Part shown: piece by piece, positions 35,251 through 44,922 of the stretch
Position numbering within the stretch: position 1 is the first letter of the stretch
Layout: every line of letters begins with the position of its first letter
Assembly: GCF_021026375.1 (NCBI RefSeq)
Contig: NZ_JAJNDB010000001.1
Span: 1,364,001 to 1,428,000 of the forward strand
Origin: Actinomycetospora endophytica
GTDB taxonomy: Bacteria; Actinomycetota; Actinomycetes; Mycobacteriales; Pseudonocardiaceae
Direction of reading: 5' to 3'
Length of the DNA: 64,000 bases
Notes under the pieces: generated by a model
Databases searched by the model: none
What the model was told of the DNA's origin: nothing
What the model saw: only the letters and a program-made list of their open reading frames with translations
Program-made: the position numbers and the translations under genes

Positions 35251-35487
35251 TCAGCGCGCGGTCGACGTGTAGGGCAGCAGCGCCATCTCACGCGAGTTCT
35301 TCACGGCGACGGCGACGTCCCGCTGGTGCTGCGAGCAGTTGCCCGAGACCCGGCGGGCGCGGATCTTGCCGCGGTCCGAGATGTACTTGCGGAGGAGGTT
35401 GGTGTCCTTGTAGTCGATGATCTGGTTCTTGTCCTTGCAGAACGCGCAGACCTTCTTCTTGGGCTTGCGCACCGGCGGCTTCGCCAT
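35251..35487 (-). CDS. rpsR: 30S ribosomal protein S18
   Basis: A 78-residue S18 ([20 protein letters not shown]). The pair CAFC plus a later Cys in GNCSQHQ suggests the zinc-binding form, since many actinobacterial genomes also hold a Cys-free copy. The segment [20 protein letters not shown] plus [16 protein letters not shown] is characteristic. It lies between ssb and rplI, 17 bp before rplI. Confidence 0.97.
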   Translation of the reverse strand: MAKPPVRKPKKKVCAFCKDKNQIIDYKDTNLLRKYISDRGKIRARRVSGNCSQHQRDVAVAVKNSREMALLPYTSTAR

Positions 35488-35532
35488 GGTGTTTCTATCT
35501 CCTAGCCGAAATTCTGGGGATGTCGAGAGAGA

Positions 35533-36093
35533 TCAGAAGGGAGGCTCGTCGTCGTAACCGCCGCCGCCGGAACCGGATCCGGACGATCCCGCGACGGGCG
35601 CCGAGGCCCACGGGTCGTCGCCGCCGGACTGGCCGCCGCCGTAACCACCACCGCCGCCGCCTCCGTAGCCACCGCCGCCGCCCCCGTTCGGGGCGCCGCC
35701 GTAGCCACCACCACCGCCGCCGCCTCCGCGGCTGGCCTTGGTGACCGACGCGGTGGCGTAGCGCAGCGAAGGGCCGACCTCGTCGACCTCGAGCTCGATG
35801 ACGGTCCGCTTCTCACCCTCGCGGGTCTCGAACGAGCGCTGCTTGAGCCGTCCCTGCACGATGACCCGCGCACCACGGGTCAGGGTCTCGGCGACGTTCT
35901 CCGCCGCCTGACGCCAGATGTTGCAGCGCAGGAACAGGGCCTCGCCGTCCTTCCACTCGCCGCTCTGGCGGTCGAAGGTGCGGGGGGTCGACGCGACGGT
36001 GAAGTTCGCGACGGCAGCACCGGACGGCGTGAACCGCAGCTCCGGGTCGGCGGTGAGGTTGCCGACCACGGTGATGACGGTGTCGCCGGCCAT
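35533..36093 (-). CDS. ssb: single-stranded DNA-binding protein
   Basis: A 186-residue SSB. The OB fold spans residues 1-115 ([40 protein letters not shown]). A long disordered tail of Gly-Tyr repeats (GGYGG units) follows, and the acidic tip DDEPPF recruits partner proteins. The length and tail are typical of actinobacterial SSB. Its ATG overlaps the rpsF stop by one base (TGATG), so the two are translationally coupled. Confidence 0.97.
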   Translation of the reverse strand: MAGDTVITVVGNLTADPELRFTPSGAAVANFTVASTPRTFDRQSGEWKDGEALFLRCNIWRQAAENVAETLTRGARVIVQGRLKQRSFETREGEKRTVIELEVDEVGPSLRYATASVTKASRGGGGGGGGYGGAPNGGGGGGYGGGGGGGYGGGQSGGDDPWASAPVAGSSGSGSGGGGYDDEPPF

Positions 36094-36416
36094 CAGGCAG
36101 CGCCGGCCTTGCCCCGCCGCGCGACGGCGGCCGGGTCACGACGCATGACCTTGGTGCGCAGCACCGACTCGTTCAGCGCGAGCTGGCGGTCCATCTCCTT
36201 GATGGTGGCCGGCTCGCAGTTGACGTCGAGGACCGCGTAGATGCCCTCGGCGTTCTTCTCGATCTCGTAGGCGAGCCGACGACGTCCCCAGACGTCGACG
36301 TTCTCGACGGTCCCGCCGTCCTTGCGGATGACGTTGAGGAACGTCTCCAGCGAAGGCTGCACGGTGCGCTCGTCGAGACTCGGCTCGAGGATCACGACCA
36401 TTTCGTAGTGGCGCAC
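36093..36416 (-). CDS. rpsF: 30S ribosomal protein S6
   Basis: A 107-residue S6 starting [20 protein letters not shown], with the central [20 protein letters not shown] and ERDP-like C-terminal basic tail. It is first in the rpsF-ssb-rpsR-rplI operon. GTG at 36416 matches the usual family N-terminus. A GTG three codons upstream (36425) is an alternative that sits closer to the GGAGG. Confidence 0.95.
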   Translation of the reverse strand: MRHYEMVVILEPSLDERTVQPSLETFLNVIRKDGGTVENVDVWGRRRLAYEIEKNAEGIYAVLDVNCEPATIKEMDRQLALNESVLRTKVMRRDPAAVARRGKAGAA

Positions 36417-36514
36417 GAGTACCACTCACCTCCCATGGGCTGGCGGCCACGGACGGTCCGTGACAGGAGGGTTCTCGGTCGTCCCAGCGTACGTGGTACG
36501 CCACGGACGACGAC

Positions 36515-36557
36515 GGGCGGGCCGGGTCCGGCCGGGTCGGCCGGACCCGACCCGCCC
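36515..36557. terminator. GC-rich hairpin between the 36602 gene and rpsF
   Basis: GGGTCCGGCC (36524-36533) pairs with GGCCGGACCC (36539-36548) around a 5-nt loop, and an outer GGGCGGG/CCCGCCC stem extends it. It lies downstream of the secreted-protein gene on the minus strand. Confidence 0.65.
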
Positions 36558-36601
36558 GGGTCGGTCCACATCGGGTGACCCCCTCGGGGGTCGGACGCTT
36601 C

Positions 36602-37630
36602 TCAGCGCGTGGTGGTTCCCATCAGCTCGGTGTCCTCGTGCTCGTCCCGCGCGGCCGGGAAGCCCAGGGCGGGCGACTCGGGCGCCGGGGAGCGGACCTC
36701 GGTGAGGGCGTCCATCGAGATGGCGTCGTAGGCCTCGTCGTCCTCCGGGGCCTCGTCGACCGGGGCCTCGTCCACCGGGGCGGACGTGGCGGAGGCGGAC
36801 GTGGCGCGGCGCAGCACCATCGACCGGACGACGAAGGCCGCGACGCCGGCGAGCGCGAGCACGGCGAGCATCACCGGGACGCCCATGCCCTTGGACATGC
36901 CGTCGACGGGGAGGGCCTGGACCTGGCTGGCCGTGGTGACCGCGCTGGCCGGGTCGTAGCCGAGGTAGGCCGGGGCGCCGGCCTTGAGGCCCGGGAACGC
37001 CGACCCGAAGAGCTGGCCCGCGTCGTAGCTCGAGGCCAGGCCCGAGGGCGCCGACGACGGCGCCGCGGCACCGAGGAACGACGAGGGCAGCGTGTTGAAC
37101 GACGGCGCGAAGGCCGGCGCCGAGGCCGCGAGCGCGGTGGGCGAGAGGGCCGTCGGAGCGACCGGCGCGATGGGCGCGGACTGCGGGGCGGCCGCGGCGG
37201 GGGCGGGGGCCTGCGCGGCGGGCGCCGGGGACGCGGGCGCCGGACCACCGAGCGCGGTGCGGGAGCCCTTCTCGACGGCGCCCGCGACCGGGGCGAGCTG
37301 GGGAGCGGCGGCGGCGACCCGCGTCGTCACCGGCTGGACCAGCTGCACCTGCACCTGGCACAGCGAGCCGGCGATCGTCTGCGTGATCGACTGGAACGGC
37401 CCGGCGGCGCTGCCGATCGGGACGTTGAACGGGAGGCCGAGCAGCGGCTTCACCTGGACGGTGTCGCCCGGCTGGGCCGCGACCGTCGTGCCGCACGCCG
37501 CGGGGACGACCTGCCCTCCGGCGGTGGGCGTCGGCGCGGCGGACGCCACTCCCGCCCCGAACAGCAGCGAACCGGTGATGACACCCCCGGCCGCCGCGAC
37601 GGACACCAGGCGCGAGAACCGCGTACCCAT
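36602..37630 (-). CDS. secreted, membrane-anchored Ala/Pro-rich protein
   Basis: A 342-residue protein with a signal peptide (MGTRFSRLVSVAAAGGVITG then SLLFGAGVASAA, cleavage near residue 31). Residues 32-120 are a small domain with two Cys (about 46 and 91) that may form a disulfide. An Ala/Pro-rich spacer runs to about 200. One membrane helix at about 251-271 (VPVMLAVLALAGVAAFVVRS) precedes a charged, acidic cytoplasmic tail. ATG at 37630 has AAGGGG upstream. It is flanked by the GT87 gene and rpsF and is probably a lineage-specific envelope protein. The function is unknown. Confidence 0.7.
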   Translation of the reverse strand: MGTRFSRLVSVAAAGGVITGSLLFGAGVASAAPTPTAGGQVVPAACGTTVAAQPGDTVQVKPLLGLPFNVPIGSAAGPFQSITQTIAGSLCQVQVQLVQPVTTRVAAAAPQLAPVAGAVEKGSRTALGGPAPASPAPAAQAPAPAAAAPQSAPIAPVAPTALSPTALAASAPAFAPSFNTLPSSFLGAAAPSSAPSGLASSYDAGQLFGSAFPGLKAGAPAYLGYDPASAVTTASQVQALPVDGMSKGMGVPVMLAVLALAGVAAFVVRSMVLRRATSASATSAPVDEAPVDEAPEDDEAYDAISMDALTEVRSPAPESPALGFPAARDEHEDTELMGTTTR

Positions 37631-37836
37631 GCAGGACCCCTTATGTGGAACGACGTCTGCGGTTCCCGGCCCCGGAGCACGAGGCCCGGGCCCCACGCGG
37701 CGGGGGCAGGCATCGGCGTCGTCGGACGGGCTCCGACGACCGGCTCAACGAGGCACTGCTCCGGAGGTGACGCACGGATCACCGGTCCGTCACGGGCGGG
37801 CCACGCGCCGTGCCCGCCGCACTGGGCCGCGAGGGC

Positions 37837-39453
37837 TCAGGTTCGACCGGATCGGGTGGCCGTACCGGCCGGCACCCGGGGGAGATCCTCCCGGCGGTCA
37901 CGGCGCCAGCGGGCGAACCAGGCGGCGTCGGACGCCCCGTCGAGCACTCCGCCGTCGGGATCGGCGCCGATCACGGGCATCCCCGGGCGCCCGGAGCGGG
38001 CACGGACCGGGTCGAGCTCCGGACGGAGCACGCTGCGCACGATCAGGACGGCGATGGCCACGACCGCCAGGTCGCGCAGCAGGACGGCCCCGTAGAACCA
38101 CGGCGCGGGCAGGCCCTTGTTCGAGGTCCCGAGGTAGTAGTACATCCGCGGCACCCACACGAACGCGTCGACCGCCATCCACGCCAGCAGCGGTCGCCAC
38201 CGCGGGTAGGCGAGCACGGCAAGCGGGATGAGCCAGAGCGAGTACTGCGGGCTCCAGACCTTGTTGGTCAGCAGGAACGCCGCGACCACCAGGAACGTGA
38301 TCGACGCGAGCCGCGGCCGGACCGGCGCCCGACGGACCAGCTCCGCGACCCCGGCACAGCACGCCACGAAGGCGACCGCCGTGACGGCGTTGAGCACGCT
38401 CGGGGTCTGGCCGGACGCGAGCGGGCCGTCGAACCCGGCCCAGCCGGTGAGCCCGGAGACGATGTTGTAGATCGAGTCGGGATCGGCACCCCGGGTGGAG
38501 TTGAGCCGGAAGAACTCCCACCAGCCGGCGGGCGCGATGACGGCGATCGGGACGTTGACCACGGCCCACGTCGCGAGCCCGGTGGCCGTCACCGCCCACC
38601 AACTTCGCAACCGCCCGGCCCGCAGGCACAGCAGCAGCAGCGGGAAGAGCAGGAAGAGCGGATAGAGCTTCGCCGCCGCGCCGAGCCCGAGCAGCACCCC
38701 GGCGAGCCCGGGTCGTCGTCGGGACCAGGCGAGCATCCCGAGGGTCGCGCCGGCGACGGCGAGGGTGTCGAAGTTGGTGAATGCGTGGACGGCCACGAGC
38801 GGGGAGGTCGCCGCGATCGCCGCGTCCCAGGGCCGGCCCGGTCTCAGCCGGACCATCGCCCAGACCGTCCCGAGCCACGCGAGCGCCAGCCAGAACGCGG
38901 AGAGGTCGAAGTAGACGACGACGGCCAGGCCGCCCGGCAGCAGGCCCGCGCCGGCGAGGCCGAGCCAGCCCGCGGCGAGCCGCGCGTTCATCCACTGGAA
39001 GAACCCGGTGAGCACCGGGTACTCCATGTACCGCACCTGCTGGGAGCCGTCGTCGCGCTGCTCGGTCCAGCTCGTCACGTAGGGGACGCCGCCGGAGTCG
39101 AGCCGCTCCGCGGTGTAGAGCGGCACCGTGTCCGAGTAGCACATCGCGACGTACTGCCGGTTGTCCCGCCAGTCCAGCTGGGTCTGGCCGTTGTCGTCGA
39201 CGTACTGCTGCAGGCACGGCGACTTCGCGAACCAGGCCAGCGCCAGCACGATCGTCGCGAGCAGCAGGACCACCCGCAGCGGGGTGAAGAACCGGGCCCG
39301 CCCGACGACGGCGTGGGCCCCCACCGGGCCCCCGGTGGCGGCGCTGGCGGCGCGGACGAACGGGTCCTCGTGAGCGGGCAGCACCCGGGACGAGGCGTCG
39401 AGCGACGCCGGGTCGTGGGTGCGGCTGCGCTCCGGTGCGGCCTCGGAGGTCAA
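37837..39453 (-). CDS. glycosyltransferase family 87 (polyprenyl-sugar-dependent) protein
   Basis: A 538-residue integral membrane protein with about 11 helices. Conserved pieces are the periplasmic loop after helix 1 with [20 protein letters not shown] and the motif [20 protein letters not shown], then [20 protein letters not shown] and [20 protein letters not shown]. This fits GT-C glycosyltransferases of the GT87 type, which use polyprenyl-phosphate sugars, often mannose, to build envelope glycans. Its position after the PBP gene matches the mycobacterial Rv0051 type. The first 55 residues are cytoplasmic and polar. Confidence 0.85.
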   Translation of the reverse strand: MTSEAAPERSRTHDPASLDASSRVLPAHEDPFVRAASAATGGPVGAHAVVGRARFFTPLRVVLLLATIVLALAWFAKSPCLQQYVDDNGQTQLDWRDNRQYVAMCYSDTVPLYTAERLDSGGVPYVTSWTEQRDDGSQQVRYMEYPVLTGFFQWMNARLAAGWLGLAGAGLLPGGLAVVVYFDLSAFWLALAWLGTVWAMVRLRPGRPWDAAIAATSPLVAVHAFTNFDTLAVAGATLGMLAWSRRRPGLAGVLLGLGAAAKLYPLFLLFPLLLLCLRAGRLRSWWAVTATGLATWAVVNVPIAVIAPAGWWEFFRLNSTRGADPDSIYNIVSGLTGWAGFDGPLASGQTPSVLNAVTAVAFVACCAGVAELVRRAPVRPRLASITFLVVAAFLLTNKVWSPQYSLWLIPLAVLAYPRWRPLLAWMAVDAFVWVPRMYYYLGTSNKGLPAPWFYGAVLLRDLAVVAIAVLIVRSVLRPELDPVRARSGRPGMPVIGADPDGGVLDGASDAAWFARWRRDRREDLPRVPAGTATRSGRT

Positions 39454-39471
39454 CGGTGCCCGGCGCGCGAC

Positions 39472-42357
39472 TCAGAAGCCGTTGGGGAACAGGTCGCGAT
39501 TGCCGTCGCCCCCGTTGCCGCCGTTGCCGTTGCCACCGTTGCCGTTCCCGTTGTTGCCGTTCCCGTTTCCGTTGCCGTTGTTCCCGTTGCCGTTCCCGTT
39601 GTTGTCCTGGCCGTCGTTGTTGCCGTTGTTGTTCTGGCCGTCGTTGTTGCCGTTGTTCTGGCCGTTGTTCTGGTTGTTCTGGCCGTTCTGGTTGTTCTGC
39701 CCGTTGCCGGTGGTGGTGCAGACACCGTTGACGCAGACCTGACCCTGACCGTTCGGGTTGTTCGGGTCCGGGGTCGGGGTGGCCGGGGCGGGCGGCGCGG
39801 GCGGTGCGCCGATGGCCTCGAAGTCGGAGAACTGCTGGGCCGGCTCGTTGCGCAGCGCCTGGTTCATGAACCGCTGCCAGAGCTGGCCGGGGACGCCGCG
39901 ACCGTAGATCGGCGCGCCCTGCTTGGTCTTGATCGGCGAGTTGTCGTCGGTACCGACCCACACCGCCGTCGAGAGCTGCGGGGTGTAGCCGACCGTCCAG
40001 GCGTCGTTGTTCTGGCCCTTCTGCGCCGACTGCACGGTGCCGGTCTTCGAGGCCACCGGACGCCCGCCGGCGAGCGGGATCTGGGAGTGCGAGGCCACGT
40101 CGAGCATCGACTCCGTGACGTTGCGGGCGAGCTGCTGGCTCATCCGCTGCTCGGGCGCCGTGACGCCGCCGTCGTAGAGGATGCGGCCGTCCGAGGTCGT
40201 CACCCGGGTGACCATGTGCGGGCGGTGGTAGACGCCGTCGGCGGCGAAGGTCGAGTAGGCCGACGCCATGTCGCCCGGACGGACCTCCTTGTCGCCGATC
40301 GCGATACCGCCGGTGGGCTTGTCCAGCGGCGCACTGATCCCGGCCTGGTGCGCGGCGTCGGCGACCTTCTGCGGGCCGACCTGGATGCCCAGCTGGTAGA
40401 AGACCGTGTTGATCGAGAGCGTCATCGCGGTCTTCAGGTCGCAGTTCGGGCAGCTCTCGCCGTCCGAGTTCTCGACCCTCGTGCCGGCGATGGTCTGCGG
40501 GGTGCCGCCGTCGAACTGGGTCCCGAGACCGATCGGCGGTTGGCGCTCGAGCCCGGCGAGCAGCACGAACGGCTTGAACGACGACCCGGGCTGGCGCACG
40601 GTCTGCGCGTAGTCGAAGCCCGATCCGTCGTTGCCGCCGTAGTAGGCGAGGACGGCTCCGGAGCGGGGGTCCTCCGAGACCAGGGCGGTCCGCAGGTTCG
40701 TCGGCTGCCCGTCGAGGGTCTTCGACGCGGTGTCGGCCGCCTGCTGCTGGAGCTTGGGATCGACGGTGGTCTCGACCTTGAGCCCCTCCTGGTTCACCTG
40801 CTGCTCGGTGATCCCGTAGGAGGCGAGCTCGTTCTTCACGGCCGCGACGATGTGCCCGCGGTCGTTGTCCGGGATGCCGGTCTTGCGCGCCGACGGCGGC
40901 AGCACGTTCGGGAACACCGCCGCCTTCCGGTCGGCCGGTGAGAGCCACTTCTGGTCGACCATGCCGTCGAGCACGTAGTTCCAGCGCTGCTCGGAGCCGG
41001 CCCGGTCCACCGCGGGATCCCACTTCGACGGCGACTGGATCAGGCCCGCCAGCACGGCGCCCTCGGCTGGGCTCAGCGTGTTCACGTCCCGGCCGTAGTA
41101 GGCCTGGGACGCCGCCTGGATGCCGTACGCGCCGCGGCCGAAGTAGATCGTGTTCAGGTAGTTCTCGAGGATCTGCTCCTTCGACTCCTCCTGATTGATC
41201 TTCGCCGCGATCACGACCTCGCGGTACTTGCGCGAGTAGGAGTGCTCGTCGCCGACCAGCACGTTCTTGACGTACTGCTGGGTGATCGTCGAGCCACCGC
41301 CGGAGCCGCCCTGGGCCTGGTTCCAGGCCGCGCGGGCGATGCCGATCGGGTCGAAGCCGTAGTTCGTGTAGAAGCTGCGGTCCTCGGCCGAGGCGACGGC
41401 GTGCTGCACCCACGGCGGGACCTGGGAGAGCGGCACCTTGATCCGGTTCCCCTGGGCCTGCGCGAGGCTCGCCATCGTCGAGCCGTCGGAGTAGTCGATC
41501 GTCGCGACCTGGTTGTTGGTCGCGTCGTCGGGCGAGGGGATGCGGAACACGATCCAGCCGATCGCGAAGGCCACGATCGGCCCGATGATCGCGAGGCCGA
41601 GCACGACGTAGCCGATGCGCCGGCCGCGGCGCCAGCGCCGCTGGCTCGGGGTGAGGCCGGCGAGCTTCGCCTGGCGCTTGCTCAGCGGCTCGCCGTCGTC
41701 CCCGGTGCCGTTGCCGCGGCCGCCGTTGCCGCGGTCCGGCGGGTCGTCGGTCGGGCGGGTCCGGCCGGGTGCGGCGGAGTTCGGGACGACCTCGGTGGCG
41801 ACGGTCGGCGCGGTGCCGGGGCGGGAGCCGCCGGCGGTGCGGGTCGCGGTCGAGGTGGTCGCGCCGGCGGCGGCGTACGAGCGCCCGCCGTCGTGGGTCA
41901 GGAGGCGCGGTTCCTGCCGTTCGGCCCCCCACGTGTCCTGACGCTCGGGACCGCGGGGCTCGGGCGCCCGGGTGTCCGGCGCGGGGCCGACCCGGGTGGC
42001 GTTCGGACCGGCGGCCCGCGGTGGCTGCCCGTTGGGGGGCTGGCCGTTGGGGGCGTGCCCGTTCGGGGGCTGGCCGTTCGGGCCGTGGCCGCTCGGGGGC
42101 TGGCCGTTCGGTGGCGGGGGCGGCGGCCCGGGCGGGCCCTGACCACGGGGCCCCGGGGCCGGCGGGCCCTGCGGTGGCGGGCTGCCCTGCGGGGGACGGC
42201 CGTTCGGGGCCTGACCGTTGCGCTCGCCGGGCGGGACGTTGGTCCAGCCCGGGGGCAGGTTCCTCGGCGGCGCCGGCGGGGGAGGGGATCCCCCCTGCCG
42301 GGGCGGAGCGGCGGCGCCGCTGACGGGACGACGGTCCGTTCGACGGTCGTCGGTCAC
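39472..42357 (-). CDS. bifunctional class A penicillin-binding protein
   Basis: A 961-residue peptidoglycan synthase. The N-terminal ~230 residues are a Pro/Gly/Asn-rich cytoplasmic tail with PNGQPPNGHAPNGQPP repeats. One membrane helix is at about residues 244-266. The transglycosylase domain has SAEDRSFYTNYGFDPIGIAR and STITQQYVKNVLVGDEHSYS. The transpeptidase has SSFKPF (SXXK), SIN and SKTGTV. A PASTA-free C-terminal tail ends with about 75 residues of Asn/Gly-rich repeats (39478-39720), which is unusually N-rich for a GC-rich genome. It corresponds to PonA1 (Rv0050). Confidence 0.93.
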   Translation of the reverse strand: MTDDRRTDRRPVSGAAAPPRQGGSPPPPAPPRNLPPGWTNVPPGERNGQAPNGRPPQGSPPPQGPPAPGPRGQGPPGPPPPPPNGQPPSGHGPNGQPPNGHAPNGQPPNGQPPRAAGPNATRVGPAPDTRAPEPRGPERQDTWGAERQEPRLLTHDGGRSYAAAGATTSTATRTAGGSRPGTAPTVATEVVPNSAAPGRTRPTDDPPDRGNGGRGNGTGDDGEPLSKRQAKLAGLTPSQRRWRRGRRIGYVVLGLAIIGPIVAFAIGWIVFRIPSPDDATNNQVATIDYSDGSTMASLAQAQGNRIKVPLSQVPPWVQHAVASAEDRSFYTNYGFDPIGIARAAWNQAQGGSGGGSTITQQYVKNVLVGDEHSYSRKYREVVIAAKINQEESKEQILENYLNTIYFGRGAYGIQAASQAYYGRDVNTLSPAEGAVLAGLIQSPSKWDPAVDRAGSEQRWNYVLDGMVDQKWLSPADRKAAVFPNVLPPSARKTGIPDNDRGHIVAAVKNELASYGITEQQVNQEGLKVETTVDPKLQQQAADTASKTLDGQPTNLRTALVSEDPRSGAVLAYYGGNDGSGFDYAQTVRQPGSSFKPFVLLAGLERQPPIGLGTQFDGGTPQTIAGTRVENSDGESCPNCDLKTAMTLSINTVFYQLGIQVGPQKVADAAHQAGISAPLDKPTGGIAIGDKEVRPGDMASAYSTFAADGVYHRPHMVTRVTTSDGRILYDGGVTAPEQRMSQQLARNVTESMLDVASHSQIPLAGGRPVASKTGTVQSAQKGQNNDAWTVGYTPQLSTAVWVGTDDNSPIKTKQGAPIYGRGVPGQLWQRFMNQALRNEPAQQFSDFEAIGAPPAPPAPATPTPDPNNPNGQGQVCVNGVCTTTGNGQNNQNGQNNQNNGQNNGNNDGQNNNGNNDGQDNNGNGNGNNGNGNGNGNNGNGNGGNGNGGNGGDGNRDLFPNGF

Positions 42358-42420
42358 GTGGCGCCTCCCAGGGACTGCACGGTCGGCAACGGATCCGGCC
42401 CCGTCACGCCCCCGCCGGCG

Positions 42421-42828
42421 TCAGGGCGAGGCCGTTCGACGCCGACGGCGGCCGCCACCCGAGGTGTCGTCCGCTCCCAAGACGTAGGACTGTACGAGGT
42501 GGTTCCAACGGCACGTGCGGCAGACCTCCACCACGTGCACGGTGAACTCGCCGGCCGCGTCGTCCAGTCGAGCGATCTCGTCGCCCGAACGGGCGGAACC
42601 GGACACCGGGCCGAGCCGCTCACCGAAGACCCACGACACGTTGACCACCTCGTCGCGGCGGCAGAGCGGGCACGGCGTCGTCGTCGGGACACCGTGATAG
42701 GTGGCGGCCTGGAGCAGGTACGCCCCGGCGTCGCAGGCGTCCTCACCGGAGATGCGCCCCGCGGCCACGTCGGCGAGATGCGCGCGACGACGCAACGCGT
42801 AGTCGACGACCTGGCGGGGGGTTCGCAC
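42421..42828 (-). CDS. DUF5318 zinc-ribbon-like protein
   Basis: A 135-residue protein (RTPRQVVDYALRRRAHLADV). Two CXXC knuckles, CPLC and CRTC, suggest a bound zinc. The C-terminus is basic. The neighbour order DUF5318-PBP-GT87 is conserved in actinobacteria (as Rv0049-Rv0051). The GTG at 42828 follows TACGCT (minus strand, 42841-42836) by 7 nt, which indicates a leaderless mRNA. The function is unknown. Confidence 0.8.
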   Translation of the reverse strand: MRTPRQVVDYALRRRAHLADVAAGRISGEDACDAGAYLLQAATYHGVPTTTPCPLCRRDEVVNVSWVFGERLGPVSGSARSGDEIARLDDAAGEFTVHVVEVCRTCRWNHLVQSYVLGADDTSGGGRRRRRTASP

Positions 42829-42903
42829 GCGCCTCAGCGTAGCCAGCGTCGCCCGACGGTGCGCTGCCGTCGTGTGACGAGATCCTCGCACTCCACGTCG
42901 ATG

Positions 42904-42916
42904 TATCGGCGCGATA
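42904..42916. promoter_or_regulatory. candidate PadR operator TATCG-GCG-CGATA
   Basis: A perfect inverted repeat with 5-bp arms lies in the divergent promoter region between the DUF5318 and PadR genes. PadR proteins commonly repress their own promoter at such sites. Assignment to this PadR is inferred. Confidence 0.5.
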
Positions 42917-42990
42917 TGGTGGGACGAGAGGTTGCTCGTACGGGGTGGCCGGTCGCGCGGACGTGCGGACGTTCCGGGAGGGGAGGCGCG

Positions 42991-43596
42991 GTGCTCGAGC
43001 TCGCGGTCCTCGGCCTCCTGCACGAGGCACCGATGCACGGCTACGAGCTGCGCAAACAGCTCCACGCCCGGCTCGGATCGCTGCGCGCGTTCTCGTGGGG
43101 CTCGGTGTATCCGACCCTGCGCCGCCTCCAGCGGGCCGGGCTCATCGCGGAGCGGGACCCGGAGTCCGCCGCGGCGGGCGCCGTCCGCCCGACCTGGGGC
43201 CGCCGTGGCCGGCGGGTGTACGAGATCACCGCGGAAGGGAAAGATCGACTCGACGAACTGCTCGCCGAGGCCGGTCCGCAGGCCTGTGACGACGAGAGCT
43301 TCGGCGTGCACCTGGCCTTCTTCTCCCGGACCCCCGCGGAGGTGCGCATGCGCATCCTCGAAGGCAGGAGACGGCGCGTCGAGGAGCGGCGCGACGGCCT
43401 CCGCACGACCATGACCAGAGCCGGTGAGCAGATCGACCGCTACACCCGCGAGCTGCACCGGATCGGCCTCGACACGACCGAGCGCGAGGTCCGGTGGCTC
43501 AACGAGCTCATCGACCACGAGCGCTCGCTGGGCCAGGCCGCCACGCCCGAGCACAGACCGGAGCACCCCGACCGACCCGTGGGTCCGTCGGGCTGA
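42991..43596 (+). CDS. PadR family transcriptional regulator
   Basis: A 201-residue regulator. The winged-helix domain starts [20 protein letters not shown] and has [20 protein letters not shown], then a wing ending [20 protein letters not shown]. The C-terminal half (to about residue 180) is a PadR-type dimerisation coiled coil, [20 protein letters not shown]. The GTG start has GGGAGGGGAGG upstream. It is adjacent to ino1 and resembles Rv0047c, which lies next to ino1 in M. tuberculosis, so inositol or envelope control is possible. Confidence 0.88.
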   Translation: MLELAVLGLLHEAPMHGYELRKQLHARLGSLRAFSWGSVYPTLRRLQRAGLIAERDPESAAAGAVRPTWGRRGRRVYEITAEGKDRLDELLAEAGPQACDDESFGVHLAFFSRTPAEVRMRILEGRRRRVEERRDGLRTTMTRAGEQIDRYTRELHRIGLDTTEREVRWLNELIDHERSLGQAATPEHRPEHPDRPVGPSG

Positions 43597-43736
43597 GCGG
43601 CCCGGCCGCCGGAGCGGACGTCGACGTCCAGCCCGGTACCCCTGCACCCCATCCACCGCGCAGGACGACACCTGCACGTCAGACACGCCCCGACACCGAC
43701 CGTCGACCGGGGCACGAAGAGCGAAGGAGACCATCC

Positions 43737-44810
43737 ATGGGTCAGGTCCGAGTGGCCGTCGTCGGCGTGGGCAACTGCGCCGCATCGCTGGTCCAGGGCG
43801 TCACGTACTACGCCGACGCCGACCCGGCCACCCGTGTGCCCGGGCTCATGCACGTCGACTTCGGCGGCTACCACGTGCGCGACCTCGAGTTCGTGGCCGC
43901 GTTCGACGTGGACGCCAAGAAGGTCGGGCGTGACCTCGCCGAGGCCATCACCGCCAGCGAGAACAACACGATCAAGATCGCCGACGTCGCGCCGACCGGC
44001 GTCACGGTGCAGCGCGGGCACACCCTCGACGGGCTGGGCCGCTACTACCGCGAGATCATCACCGAGGCCGACGAGGAGCCGGTCGACATGGTCGCGGCGC
44101 TGCGCGAGTCGCGCGCCGACGTGCTCGTCTCCTACCTGCCCGTGGGCAGCGAGGACGCCGACAAGTACTACGCCCAGTGCGCGCTCGACGCCGGCGTCGC
44201 GTTCGTCAACGCGCTCCCGGTGTTCATCGCCTCCGACCCGGAGTGGGCGGCGAAGTTCACCGAGGCCGGCGTGCCGATCGTCGGCGACGACATCAAGTCC
44301 CAGGTCGGCGCCACGATCACCCACCGCGTCCTCGCGAAGCTGTTCGAGGACCGCGGCGTGCAGCTCGACCGCACGATGCAGCTGAACGTCGGCGGCAACA
44401 TGGACTTCCAGAACATGCTCGAGCGCGAGCGCCTGGAGTCGAAGAAGACCTCGAAGACCCAGTCGGTGACCTCGCAGGTCGACCGCGACATGGGCAAGGG
44501 CAACGTCCACATCGGGCCGTCGGACTACGTGCCGTGGCTCGACGACCGCAAGTGGGCCTACGTCCGCCTCGAGGGCCGCGCGTTCGGGGACGTGCCGCTG
44601 TCGCTGGAGTACAAGCTCGAGGTCTGGGACTCCCCGAACTCGGCCGGGATCATCATCGACGCGGTGCGCGCGGCGAAGATCGCGAAGGACCGGGGGATCG
44701 GCGGCCCGCTGCTCAGTGCCTCGTCGTACTTCATGAAGTCGCCGCCCGAGCAGTACCGGGACTCGGTGGCGTACGACCGGGTCGAGTCGTTCATCCGCGG
44801 CGAGGACTGA
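43737..44810 (+). CDS. ino1: inositol-3-phosphate synthase
   Basis: A 357-residue NAD-dependent enzyme converting glucose-6-phosphate to inositol-3-phosphate, the first step to inositol used in mycothiol and phosphatidylinositol. The Rossmann start [19 protein letters not shown] (GXGNCA motif), [20 protein letters not shown] and [20 protein letters not shown], then [20 protein letters not shown], are the family hallmarks. ATG at 43737 has AAGGAGA upstream. It is the short actinobacterial form. Confidence 0.96.
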   Translation: MGQVRVAVVGVGNCAASLVQGVTYYADADPATRVPGLMHVDFGGYHVRDLEFVAAFDVDAKKVGRDLAEAITASENNTIKIADVAPTGVTVQRGHTLDGLGRYYREIITEADEEPVDMVAALRESRADVLVSYLPVGSEDADKYYAQCALDAGVAFVNALPVFIASDPEWAAKFTEAGVPIVGDDIKSQVGATITHRVLAKLFEDRGVQLDRTMQLNVGGNMDFQNMLERERLESKKTSKTQSVTSQVDRDMGKGNVHIGPSDYVPWLDDRKWAYVRLEGRAFGDVPLSLEYKLEVWDSPNSAGIIIDAVRAAKIAKDRGIGGPLLSASSYFMKSPPEQYRDSVAYDRVESFIRGED

Positions 44811-44823
44811 GCCCCTCCGTCCC

Positions 44824-44873
44824 GCACGAGGGGAACCTTCGTGCTGCTAGAGCGACGGGATTCTCCCCTCGCG
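44824..44873 (+). repeat. 50-bp repeat, copy A
   Basis: It matches the reverse complement of 45938-45987 at 46 of 50 positions. It begins GCACGAGGGGAACC and continues through CTGCTAGAGCGAC to CTCCCCTCGCG. It starts 13 bp after the ino1 stop. A partial third copy starts at 44891. Confidence 0.75.
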
Positions 44874-44901
44874 TCTGGGCGTCGTCCCAGCGCGAGGGGA
44901 G
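44863..44901. terminator. long hairpin between ino1 and the 44923 gene
   Basis: CTCCCCTCGCG (44863-44873) pairs with CGCGAGGGGAG (44891-44901), and CTGGG/CCCAG continues the stem to a 6-nt loop, 16 bp in all with one bulge. It lies between convergent genes, so it can stop both transcripts. Confidence 0.75.
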
Positions 44902-44922
44902 CCCTCGTATGGATGGAGCGAC

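Noticed and set aside
39478-39720. Repetitive sequence that might be a CRISPR array
   Set aside because: Repeat units are irregular and in frame, and encode Asn/Gly residues of the penicillin-binding protein; there are no unique spacers.
37810-40941. Long plus-strand frame across the GT87 and penicillin-binding protein genes
   Set aside because: Codon composition and motif content are those of a reverse-complement shadow, and the minus-strand products have clear catalytic motifs.
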